64,000 bases of DNA, from contig NZ_CP060632.1 in assembly GCF_014337155.1 (NCBI RefSeq), forward strand, positions 1,867,001 through 1,931,000, read 5' to 3'. The stretch comes from Wujia chipingensis. GTDB lineage: Bacteria > Bacillota > Clostridia > Lachnospirales > Lachnospiraceae. The first letter of the stretch is position 1; each line of letters begins with the position of its first letter. The notes below the pieces were generated by a model that worked only from the letters and a program-made list of their open reading frames with translations, ran no database searches and had not been told where the DNA came from. The translations under genes and the position numbers were made by a program. Positions 1 through 7,449 of the stretch are shown here, piece by piece.

Positions 1-542
1 AGATCTGCCGTATCCAGATGCTTTGCTATCACATCCTCTGTGATTGCTTCCGGTGCAAGTGTTCCTTCCTGTACCTGCTTTGCAAGCTTCGTCATCGTCC
101 GGCGCAGTTCATCCCTGCCACCATAATTTAACGCGATTGTAAAATCCAGCTTGTCAAACTTCGCTGTCTCACGCTCTGCATGTTCAAGCATCTCCACGAT
201 ATCTGCATCCAGGGCACTCCGGTCTCCGATCACACGGATACGCAGTCCATCCTTTGATGCACGCTCCACACAGTTCGACAGATAGCTTCGAAGCAGATTC
301 ATGATACCGGTTACTTCCTCAGTCGAACGCTTCCAGTTCTCCGTGGAAAATGCATACACCGTCAGATACCGGATTCCCAAATCCGCTGCATCCCGGCAGA
401 TCTGCTCCAACACCTTCGCCCCCTGTCTGTGTCCCATGTTCCGTGGAAGCAGACGTTTCTTTGCCCATCTGCCATTTCCATCCATGATGATTGCCACATG
501 AGTAGGTATTTCCAATTCTTCTCCATCAATGATTTTCTTCAT
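1..542 (-). CDS. uppS: Isoprenyl transferase (undecaprenyl diphosphate synthase), 3' end cut by window
   Basis: Read by hand on the minus strand from ATG at 542 to the window edge, about 180 residues with no stop. It makes the C55 lipid carrier for cell-wall synthesis from FPP and IPP on the cytoplasmic side of the membrane. Visible family motifs: HVAIIMDGNGRWAKKR near residue 15 (phosphate-binding Asp), GHRQGAKVLE, YLTVYAFSTENWKR, and IALNYGGRDELRR near 150. The RExR-type C-terminal region lies outside the window. It follows frr by 3 nt, so the order is pyrH-frr-uppS, as in many Firmicutes. Confidence 0.95.
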   Translation of the reverse strand, partial: MKKIIDGEELEIPTHVAIIMDGNGRWAKKRLLPRNMGHRQGAKVLEQICRDAADLGIRYLTVYAFSTENWKRSTEEVTGIMNLLRSYLSNCVERASKDGLRIRVIGDRSALDADIVEMLEHAERETAKFDKLDFTIALNYGGRDELRRTMTKLAKQVQEGTLAPEAITEDVIAKHLDTAD

Positions 543-545
543 AGC

Positions 546-1091
546 TTATACTGTCATGATTTCCTTTGTCTTTGTCTCGATTTCCTGATCTACCTGTGCC
601 ACATACTTGTCTGTCATCTTCTGAACTTTCTCTTCGTTGCCTTTGAGTTCATCGTCAGACATCTCTGCTGCCTTGTTCGCCTTCTTCAATGCATCATTTG
701 CATCACGACGGATATTACGGATGGCAACCTTTGCATTCTCACCCTTCTTCTTAACGTCCTTTGCCAACTCTTTTCTTCGATCCTCTGTCAGCTCTGGGAA
801 GTTGATAATGATGTTCTTACCATCGTTGTTTGGATTGATACCAAGATCAGAACATACAATCGCCTTCTCGATCTCTTTGATCAGGCTTGACTCCCAAGGT
901 GAGATCATAATCGTTCTTGCTTCTGGAACTGTGATATTTGCCACCTGCTGCAATGGTGTAGGTGCTCCATAATAAAGTACTGTGATACGATCCAGAATAT
1001 GTGGATTCGCACGTCCGGCACGGATTGTGCTGTATTCTTTCTCCAGACTCTCAATTGTCTTCTTCATCTTCTCTTCATACTGTGCTAACAT
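546..1091 (-). CDS. frr: Ribosome recycling factor
   Basis: 181 residues, close to the usual 185. With EF-G it splits the post-termination ribosome into subunits. The sequence matches along its length: AQYEEKMKKTIESLEKEYSTIRAGRANP (split here as N-terminal helix and RAGRANP turn), the PLQQVANITVPEARTIMI beta domain, then the long EDRRKELAKDVKKKGENAKVAIRNIRRDAND helix region. The start ATG at 1091 has GGAGGAAG a few bases upstream. It lies 63 nt downstream of pyrH and 3 nt before uppS, very likely in one transcript. Confidence 0.97.
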   Translation of the reverse strand: MLAQYEEKMKKTIESLEKEYSTIRAGRANPHILDRITVLYYGAPTPLQQVANITVPEARTIMISPWESSLIKEIEKAIVCSDLGINPNNDGKNIIINFPELTEDRRKELAKDVKKKGENAKVAIRNIRRDANDALKKANKAAEMSDDELKGNEEKVQKMTDKYVAQVDQEIETKTKEIMTV

Positions 1092-1154
1092 TTTTCTTCC
1101 TCCAAATATAATATACTTTTCTGTCGTCCTGTCTTCCTGACATGTAACACACGC

Positions 1155-1859
1155 TTACTCTACTGTTACGGTTGTTCCGGTAAATCCACCAGTCACAGCC
1201 TTCTCAATACTGTTGGTATCATTCAAGCCGAACAGCATCATCGGCATCTTGTTCTCCATTGCAAGCACAGCGGCCGCAAGATCGATCACACCAAGCTTCT
1301 TGTCCACGATCTCAGAGATTGGCATCGTGTCATATTTCTTTGCGTTCGGATTTGTCTTTGGATCACTGTCATACACACCGTCGATTGCCTTGGCAGAAAG
1401 GATCACATCTGCCTCTACCTCGATTGCCATAAGCACGGTTGCTGTATCCGTTGAGAAATATGGATGTCCGGTTCCGCCTGCAAAAAATACGACCTCTCCG
1501 TTCTCCAGATACTCGATTGCCTTGTCCTTGTTAAAAAGCTCTGTCATGCTGCCACAGGCAAATGGTGTCATAATGTGTGTCTTCAATCCTTCTGCACGCA
1601 TCGCATCTGCTGCATAGATGCAGTTCATCACCGTTGCCAGCATACCAATCTGGTCTGCCTTTACACGATCCATGTTGTCGGATGTTCTACCTCTCCAGAA
1701 ATTTCCTCCGCCGATTACAATACTCACCTGAATATGCTTATCACAGATTGCCTTTACCTGCTTTGCCACGTCACGGACAACCGCCTCATCAAATCCGGTA
1801 TGCTTTTCTCCGGCAAGTGCTTCTCCTGAAAGTTTCAATAAAATTCTGTCCATCTTCAT
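1155..1859 (-). CDS. pyrH: UMP kinase
   Basis: 234 residues, normal for bacterial hexameric UMP kinase, which phosphorylates UMP to UDP with ATP in pyrimidine nucleotide synthesis. Amino-acid-kinase fold signatures are present: ILLKLSGEALAG at the N-terminus, VIGGGNFWRG near residue 50, VFFAGGTGHPYFSTDTATVL near 130, and DGVYDSDPKTNPNAKKYD in the nucleotide-binding part. GGAG lies 9 nt before the ATG at 1859. rpsB and tsf, the usual upstream partners, are not here; a bactofilin gene lies directly upstream instead. Confidence 0.97.
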   Translation of the reverse strand: MKMDRILLKLSGEALAGEKHTGFDEAVVRDVAKQVKAICDKHIQVSIVIGGGNFWRGRTSDNMDRVKADQIGMLATVMNCIYAADAMRAEGLKTHIMTPFACGSMTELFNKDKAIEYLENGEVVFFAGGTGHPYFSTDTATVLMAIEVEADVILSAKAIDGVYDSDPKTNPNAKKYDTMPISEIVDKKLGVIDLAAAVLAMENKMPMMLFGLNDTNSIEKAVTGGFTGTTVTVE

Positions 1860-1880
1860 CGTTTGATACTCCTCTTCCTT

Positions 1881-3041
1881 TTATTCAAAAAAGCTCTTTA
1901 CATCAATCTCCGAATAGCACTGGGAACACATTCCCTCGATCACAGCACCATTGTTGATCTGTACGGATCTTGATTTTATATTTCCCATAATTACCGCGGT
2001 CGAATCCACAATCACCGGTCCCTGTACATCGATATCACCCTTGACAGCGCCTGCGATCACAGCAGAACCAGCAAATACATTTCCGACAACGACCGTTCCC
2101 ACACCAATCTTTGCTGCATCCACGACATGTACATCGCCCTCAATTCTTGCAGCATTCGCGTACAGTTCGCCGACCTGTACATCTCCAGTGATTGAACCGC
2201 CCACGATTAGCTTTCCATCACAGCTTACCGCACCGTTTACCGTTCCAATCAGATCGATACAGCCGTCGGTCTGCAAATCTCCATTGATAACTGTCGTCTT
2301 TGTAATATAGGTTGTATCTGCCTCTACGAGAGAGCTGACATCTGTCTTTTCAACTGCCGCTGTGTCCATAGTTGTCTCCATCGCTGCATCCTCCTGTACG
2401 CGTTCGTTTTCCATCTGCGTCTCTTCCTCTGCCTGCTTCGCCAATGTATCCTCCACAGCCTTCTCCAGATCCGCCGTCAGGAAGTTCTGCAGTTCTTCCT
2501 GCTTTGTCTCCGTCTCCGGTTCCGTCAGAAGTGCTTCCTCCGTATGCTCCAGCATATTTTCTTCATCAAGTGCATCCAGCGCCTTTAACTCATCTGTCTC
2601 ATCCGCGGTATCTTCCTTTATCTCTGCGCCTACCTCTGTTACCGTCTCCGCCTGCAGATATTCGGTATCTGGTTTTGGTTCCAGCTCATCCTCTGAGAAT
2701 GGCTCCGGTTCCATTTCCAGCTCGTCCTGAATCACCTCTGCCTCTGGCACGGTGTCAAACACAGAAGTCTCATCTGATGTCTTATCTTTCTCCATTGTCT
2801 CTACATTTGAGAAATGTTCCAGATTCTCAGATGCCTCTGGCATCTCTGGTTCCGGTCTGTCAATCCGGATCTCATCCAGATTCTCCAACAGATCTTCCGG
2901 TGCAACCTCCATCTGGTCATTTTCATCAAAGGTGTTTACCATATCTTCATCATCGTATTCCGCGCCAAGTTCATCCTTGTCCGGCATCAGCTCATTGACT
3001 GCCTGCGCGAAATCACGCTTGAAATCTTTAAAAAATCCCAT
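1881..3041 (-). CDS. Bactofilin-like polymer-forming protein with long acidic N-terminal region
   Basis: 386 residues in two parts. Residues about 30-245 are very rich in Glu and Asp, low in complexity and probably disordered. Residues about 245-385 are a bactofilin-type right-handed beta helix with repeating short strands (TVINGDLQTDGCIDLIGTVNG, LIVGGSITGDVQVGEL, ARIEGDVHV, ENVFAGSAV-type repeats). Bactofilins self-assemble without nucleotide into filaments that scaffold cell-shape and wall proteins. Most are 100-200 residues, so the acidic extension is unusual. No signal peptide or membrane segment is seen. AAGGAGG precedes the ATG. It is 21 nt upstream of pyrH and probably co-transcribed. 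The fold call is firm; the role here is unknown. Confidence 0.8.
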   Translation of the reverse strand: MGFFKDFKRDFAQAVNELMPDKDELGAEYDDEDMVNTFDENDQMEVAPEDLLENLDEIRIDRPEPEMPEASENLEHFSNVETMEKDKTSDETSVFDTVPEAEVIQDELEMEPEPFSEDELEPKPDTEYLQAETVTEVGAEIKEDTADETDELKALDALDEENMLEHTEEALLTEPETETKQEELQNFLTADLEKAVEDTLAKQAEEETQMENERVQEDAAMETTMDTAAVEKTDVSSLVEADTTYITKTTVINGDLQTDGCIDLIGTVNGAVSCDGKLIVGGSITGDVQVGELYANAARIEGDVHVVDAAKIGVGTVVVGNVFAGSAVIAGAVKGDIDVQGPVIVDSTAVIMGNIKSRSVQINNGAVIEGMCSQCYSEIDVKSFFE

Positions 3042-3099
3042 GTAGACTTCCTCCTTGTCTCATCATTTCATTATACACCATGCCTACCTCGAAATCAAT

Positions 3100-5457
3100 T
3101 TATTGACTCTGCTTTTCCGTAATTCTTCCATTTTCGCAATCAAGACACATGATCTGCATCCGGTGGATACGCTGGTATATCTTCTCTCCACAGCCGATGG
3201 CTGCCGGAATTCCAAACTCTGCACAGCGGATTGCCATATGGGATGCTGCGCCGCCATATTTGGTCACAAAGCCTGCAATATCCTTCGCGAAGATCCAGTC
3301 ATATCCCGGATCTGCTTTCGTAAGCACCACGATTTTGCCGGTAATGTCAGAATCATGATCCTCATCAAGATTGACGATCGGTGCCTCCACAACCTTATTC
3401 GTGATAAAATTCGGTCTTGCCTCGTCGATATCAATAACATCAATATCCCCGACATCGAAGATGACCTCCGGTAATACGAGATACGAATTCACATGGTAAA
3501 ACCGACGTCGTGTCTCAATCGTCTGAATATAAGAATCACGGCTGTGATAGCTTAAGAGATCCTGAATTTCCAGATAAGACATATCTTCTCTGGCAATCGC
3601 CATCACCTCGCCAAGCTTGACGATTACATCCAGCATCAGCGACAATGACTTCGTAAACTCAAACTTAAAATACTCCCGGTTCTGTGTTGCTTTCTTGATA
3701 AACTCGATGAATTTCTCCGGTGTAACCGGAATGCCTGCTTCATCCAAAGCAACCTGTAACCGTTCTAAATCGAGGCTTTTTGCCTCCTGCTTCACCTTAT
3801 TGTTTCCAGTCAGATTTGCAGATGCGACATCAAAATAAATGTTCCGGTAGCTGTCTGAACGGATATCATAGGTGCCAAGCCTTAAATGTCCATATAGATG
3901 ATTGAAGTCATCCCGGCTCAGCTTGCCATGACTGTATAAATCAAAATCACGTTCGAATTCCGAAGCAACCGTCGGAATGGACAACATGAAATCATCCATC
4001 TCCTGCTTCGTAAAATATCCTTTTTCCACCAACGTCCGGCAAAAACTCCTCGCCATAAATGCACAACGCGCCTGTCTTGTAAACTGTGGTGTTCCATGGT
4101 CCTTGATGGAATCTAACAACTCGTCAATGTAGCTGTACAGCTTCATGACATTTGTCTCCGCAAGCGGCGAATGCTTCCGAAGTTCATGCCGCAGCTCGGT
4201 AAGCTGTCCCAGCGAGCGAAGATCCTCCTCGCAAATTTCGTCGTAATGTTCTAACGTCTGCTTTGCAATCTCAAACAGCGCATTTCGAAGCCGGGAAATC
4301 TCAACATCGTCAAAGCCATATTCCGCAAGCTCCTTCAGACGGGTATCTGTCATAAAGTCATAGGTGTTGAAAATAATCTCAAATTCAATCTTATCATGTG
4401 CCGTCTTATCCTGTCTTAATTTCTGCTCATAATACTGATTCAGCTTATAGCACAGATCCTCCGGCAATCCCGCCGGTGTCAAACCATCGAATGTATAATT
4501 CACCGATATATACGGCTTATTCCCCACCTTCTGCATCAGTTCTCCACGAACTGGCTGATAGCCGAGTGGCTGTAAGCCTGCCGACCAGATATGGGCGGTG
4601 ATCAGTTCCCGGTACAGGGAATAATCAAGCGGTCTTGGATTGCTGCCGATAATCTCCGCCGGGTTCCAGAATGCCATATCAGAAAGGATATGGAATGTAT
4701 CAAGATACTTGCACTTTGCAAGTGCCTTTGTGTCCTTGAATTCCCGGTCTGTCATCGGTGCAATAATCTTCAATGCTGCCGCCAGTGGACGCACCTGGAA
4801 AATCACAACCGTTCCATCCTCCAGAATTGCAAATTCGATATCAAGTGCGGAAACATATTCATAAATCCGTTCGATCTCCTTGACTGCCGTCAACAGATCT
4901 ACAAATTCGTATTCCAGGAACTCTCTGGATGCATTTTTTGCAATCCATTTTGTCTTTCCACGGACGCCACTTGTCACGGAATCCGTGCTTCCATTATCAT
5001 CATATGTCACCATATAATACGGACGGTTGTATATGATATCTCTTGTGAACACAACCCCTGAAATCCGTACATGATCCGTCTGTCTCTGGATCAATACCTC
5101 TTCGTTTGCCTCAATCAGCTGCTGCTTCGCTTCCTCTGTGAAGTCCCCTTCCACATAAGAACGATACACTGTCTCGATTGCCTCTGTAATTGCTGCATCC
5201 TTTGATGCATCGACCCCCAGCACGCTCTCAAAGTGTCCGGCATTGCTTGTCTCCAGATTATCCTCACTTTTCGATGAGCTTCTAACAACGATCGTCTCTC
5301 CGGTAAACTGCTCTTTGATTGCCGCAATCACACCTGCCGGATTTCCGAAGAAATCCTCCGCATACACAATGCTTAATTCCTCAATATAAGAATGTTTTAC
5401 AATTTCACGCAGATCAGCCAAAGTATCTGCTTTGGTTGATATTAAATATTCCTTCAT
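3100..5457 (-). CDS. PEP synthase-like protein (ATP-grasp plus PEP-utilizing swivelling domain), substrate unknown
   Basis: 785 residues. The N-terminal third resembles the PPDK/PEP-synthase ATP-binding domain: VVRSSSKSEDNLETSNAGHF near residue 60 and EFAILEDGTVVIFQVRPL near 215. The centre is helical and unassigned. The C-terminus is a mobile phospho-His domain with YGGAASHMAIRCAEFGIPAAIG near 750, where the His is the expected phosphate carrier. Known relatives (PEP synthase, rifampicin phosphotransferase) split ATP to phosphorylate a His and pass the phosphate on. No PEP/pyruvate TIM barrel is recognisable, so a plain PEP synthase is unlikely. The small-molecule target is unknown. It lies 15 nt downstream of an HAD phosphatase, probably in one operon. 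Confidence 0.75.
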   Translation of the reverse strand: MKEYLISTKADTLADLREIVKHSYIEELSIVYAEDFFGNPAGVIAAIKEQFTGETIVVRSSSKSEDNLETSNAGHFESVLGVDASKDAAITEAIETVYRSYVEGDFTEEAKQQLIEANEEVLIQRQTDHVRISGVVFTRDIIYNRPYYMVTYDDNGSTDSVTSGVRGKTKWIAKNASREFLEYEFVDLLTAVKEIERIYEYVSALDIEFAILEDGTVVIFQVRPLAAALKIIAPMTDREFKDTKALAKCKYLDTFHILSDMAFWNPAEIIGSNPRPLDYSLYRELITAHIWSAGLQPLGYQPVRGELMQKVGNKPYISVNYTFDGLTPAGLPEDLCYKLNQYYEQKLRQDKTAHDKIEFEIIFNTYDFMTDTRLKELAEYGFDDVEISRLRNALFEIAKQTLEHYDEICEEDLRSLGQLTELRHELRKHSPLAETNVMKLYSYIDELLDSIKDHGTPQFTRQARCAFMARSFCRTLVEKGYFTKQEMDDFMLSIPTVASEFERDFDLYSHGKLSRDDFNHLYGHLRLGTYDIRSDSYRNIYFDVASANLTGNNKVKQEAKSLDLERLQVALDEAGIPVTPEKFIEFIKKATQNREYFKFEFTKSLSLMLDVIVKLGEVMAIAREDMSYLEIQDLLSYHSRDSYIQTIETRRRFYHVNSYLVLPEVIFDVGDIDVIDIDEARPNFITNKVVEAPIVNLDEDHDSDITGKIVVLTKADPGYDWIFAKDIAGFVTKYGGAASHMAIRCAEFGIPAAIGCGEKIYQRIHRMQIMCLDCENGRITEKQSQ

Positions 5458-5472
5458 CTTCTGCCCTTCATT

Positions 5473-6282
5473 CTACAATACAAACTTCTTAATCACTTCT
5501 ACCAGTCCATCTTCATCGCAGGAAGCTGTCACATAGTCCGCCACATCCTTGACGACCTGCTGTGCATTTCCCATCGCAACGCCAACACCTGCGTATTCCA
5601 CCATCGTCTTGTCGTTGAAGCCATCACCACAACAGATACACTGTTCCCGCTTCATGTCAATATGCTCCAGAAGCCGTGCGATGGATTCTGCCTTGTCCAC
5701 ACCTTTGACCGTGATCTCAATAAAATACGGTTCGGAACGGAATACATTCAGATCCGGCGAAACCAGCGCTGCAAGCTCCTTCTCATACTGTTCTGCGACT
5801 TCTGGCTCAGCTGTCATCAGGCACTTGATCATATCGAAATCCACAACCTTGAGAAAATCATCGACCTGACATAATTCCATATGATTGAGCCGTGCCTCAA
5901 ACTCCATATATCCATCGGTGTCGGTTCCGGTAATCACCTGATTGTCCTTGTATGTGACCATACCAATGTGACGTTCCTTCGCAAATTCATAGAGAATCTT
6001 CGCATAACGGTTCGGGATTGCCTTCGTATAAATCACTTCCTGTGTCGCACACGAAATCACCTTGCCACCGTTAAAGCTCAACGCATAGCCGCCATATTCC
6101 GCAAGCCCCAAAGCATCCGAATACTGCTTCAACCCCGGAAATGGTCTGCCCGATGCCAGTGCAACAATATGTCCCTGCTCCTGTATCATCTTCAAATATT
6201 TCAGTGTCTCCGGTGTAATCTTTTTCTCCGAATTCACAAGTGTACCATCAATATCTAATACTAAAATCTTTTTATCTGTCAT
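5473..6282 (-). CDS. Cof-type HAD-IIB family phosphatase
   Basis: 269 residues. The four HAD motifs are visible: DIDGTLVNSEK at residues 9-19 (nucleophile and acid Asp), ALASGRPFPG (motif II Ser) near 41, a Lys before the C2 cap return, and GDGFNDKTMVEYAGVGVAMGNA near 220 (motif IV). Cof-type enzymes dephosphorylate sugar phosphates, FMN or PLP; substrate cannot be read from sequence. It is the first gene of a pair with the PEP-utilizing enzyme, which hints at phosphate transfer and removal on one metabolite, but this is inference. Confidence 0.9.
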   Translation of the reverse strand: MTDKKILVLDIDGTLVNSEKKITPETLKYLKMIQEQGHIVALASGRPFPGLKQYSDALGLAEYGGYALSFNGGKVISCATQEVIYTKAIPNRYAKILYEFAKERHIGMVTYKDNQVITGTDTDGYMEFEARLNHMELCQVDDFLKVVDFDMIKCLMTAEPEVAEQYEKELAALVSPDLNVFRSEPYFIEITVKGVDKAESIARLLEHIDMKREQCICCGDGFNDKTMVEYAGVGVAMGNAQQVVKDVADYVTASCDEDGLVEVIKKFVL

Positions 6283-6365
6283 CGTTATCCTCTATCAGCA
6301 TATTCTTCATTCCATGCCATCGCAATATACTCCTAGGCACGGTTATATTTATTTTACCATTTTCA

Positions 6366-6394
6366 AGGACATATGAAAAGAAGTATGTTATAAT
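6366..6394 (+). promoter_or_regulatory. Extended -10 promoter giving a probable leaderless mRNA
   Basis: AGGACA at 6366-6371, a 17-nt spacer, and TATAAT at 6389-6394 preceded by TG (extended -10). The ATG of the downstream gene is at 6401, where transcription would be expected to start. No Shine-Dalgarno sequence lies between, so the transcript probably begins at or next to its start codon. Confidence 0.6.
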
Positions 6395-6400
6395 ATTTCT

Positions 6401-6814
6401 ATGGAAATTTTGATTCATGTTGAAAAAAAGAAATTAGATAGTGCATATACAAAAGCGGTCGCGGAGTACATCAAACGCCTCTCCGCTTTTTGTCGTGTGA
6501 AATGTATCTACTACAAGGATTTCTCAAAATTAGAACTGCAGAATTCGTCTGCCTGCTTCCGTGTCGTTCCCGGCACTGATACGATCTCATCCGAAGAATT
6601 TGCAGCAAAGATCGAAGAGCTTGGTCTGTCCGGTTATTCCCGCATCGAGTTTGTTGTTGCAGATCCTGCAACTGTTTATGATCTGGATATCGCAAAGTTT
6701 TCCCCATTCTCACTTTCCGGATTTACAATGTCCATTGATCTGACAACCGTCGTTTTGACCGAACAGCTCTACCGTGCCTATACGATATTAAATCACATCA
6801 CTTACCACAAATAG
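6401..6814 (+). CDS. RlmH-like SPOUT paralogue that keeps the catalytic tail but lacks the SAM-binding glycine loop
   Basis: 137 residues against about 159 in normal RlmH, the SPOUT enzyme that N3-methylates pseudouridine 1915 of 23S rRNA. The N-terminus (YTKAVAEYIKRLSAFCRV) and C-terminus (EQLYRAYTILNHITYHK) match RlmH well, including the final YHK. The middle is eroded: where RlmH has a GGxxG loop followed by MTFPHQLMRV, this protein has VVADPATVYDLD and TMSIDLTTVV. About 20 residues between the two ends are also missing. It converges on, and overlaps by 17 nt, a second rlmH-like gene with the opposite defect. It has its own strong promoter and an intact frame, so decay to a pseudogene is less likely than a specialised partner role. 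Confidence 0.75.
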   Translation: MEILIHVEKKKLDSAYTKAVAEYIKRLSAFCRVKCIYYKDFSKLELQNSSACFRVVPGTDTISSEEFAAKIEELGLSGYSRIEFVVADPATVYDLDIAKFSPFSLSGFTMSIDLTTVVLTEQLYRAYTILNHITYHK

Positions 6815-7256
6815 TATCTGCCAGCACTTCCATAAGCATCACTCGCATCAACTGGTGCGGAAATGTCATATTGGAAAAGCTGATCTTCTCGTCTGCTCGT
6901 TTCACAACCGCATCGGATAACCCAAGCGATCCGCCAATCACGAATGCAATACTTGATTTGCCTCTCTGTTCCGCCGTCGCAATACTCTTTTTGATTTTGG
7001 AATTATCCATCTTCTTCCCATCAATGCAGAGAGCCGCCACATAATCGGTATTCTGGATCTGACTTAAAATCTTCTCCCCCTCTGTCTCCTTGATCTTACG
7101 AATCACTGTCTCCGATGTCTGCTTCGGAATGCTTTCATCCTTGAGACAGATCAGCTGTATTGATATTTTTTTATTGATCTGCTTCTGAAATTCCTCTATT
7201 TTATTCTGATAAAAAGTTTCTTTTACGTTTCCAACTACGATCAGTTTGATCTGCAT
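6798..7256 (-). CDS. rlmH: RlmH, 23S rRNA pseudouridine-1915 methyltransferase, lacking the canonical C-terminal tail
   Basis: 152 residues. RlmH acts on the assembled 70S ribosome as a homodimer with a knotted SAM site. Here the body is normal: MQIKLIVVGNVKE start, AFVIGGSLGLSDAVVKRAD SAM loop near 117, and MTFPHQLMRVMLME. At that point family members continue as (S/Q)xYRAxxIxxxxPYHK; this protein instead ends VLADTICGK. The other two frames after MLME do not encode the lost tail, so a simple frameshift is excluded. The last 17 nt overlap the convergent RlmH-like gene, which encodes the missing motif. Aromatic and His residues of the tail are known to matter for RlmH activity, so this protein alone may be inactive. 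AGGAG lies upstream of the ATG. Confidence 0.85.
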   Translation of the reverse strand: MQIKLIVVGNVKETFYQNKIEEFQKQINKKISIQLICLKDESIPKQTSETVIRKIKETEGEKILSQIQNTDYVAALCIDGKKMDNSKIKKSIATAEQRGKSSIAFVIGGSLGLSDAVVKRADEKISFSNMTFPHQLMRVMLMEVLADTICGK

Positions 7257-7402
7257 ATCCTGTTTTCTCCTGATTTTCCTTGTTAAATATTACACTTTGC
7301 CCGATTATTTACACAAACTTTCAACTTATGTCATAATTTGTTCATAATTATAACTTATATTATAACCATAGTTTTTTCATAAATCCTCTCTTTTTAAGAT
7401 AC

Positions 7403-7444
7403 AAAAAGAAAATGCCGGCTCGCATCCGGCATTTTCTTTTTTAT
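7403..7444 (-). terminator. Rho-independent terminator after putP
   Basis: AAAGAAAATGCCGG and CCGGCATTTTCTTT pair around a 7-nt loop, with a T run on the minus-strand side. It lies just past the putP stop at 7450 and closes the long minus-strand operon. The A/T flanks would let it work in both directions. Confidence 0.85.
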
Positions 7445-7449
7445 TCTAT

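Noticed and set aside
1-6. Window begins AGATCT and ends CTCGAG, which are restriction sites
   Set aside because: Both ends cut through genes with normal sequence; nothing shows vector or a cloning junction. Treated as chance.
6798-6830. Simple frameshift at the end of rlmH
   Set aside because: The other two minus-strand frames after MLME were read and neither encodes the YRAx..YHK tail, so the tail is lost, not shifted. Sequencing error of one base would not restore it.
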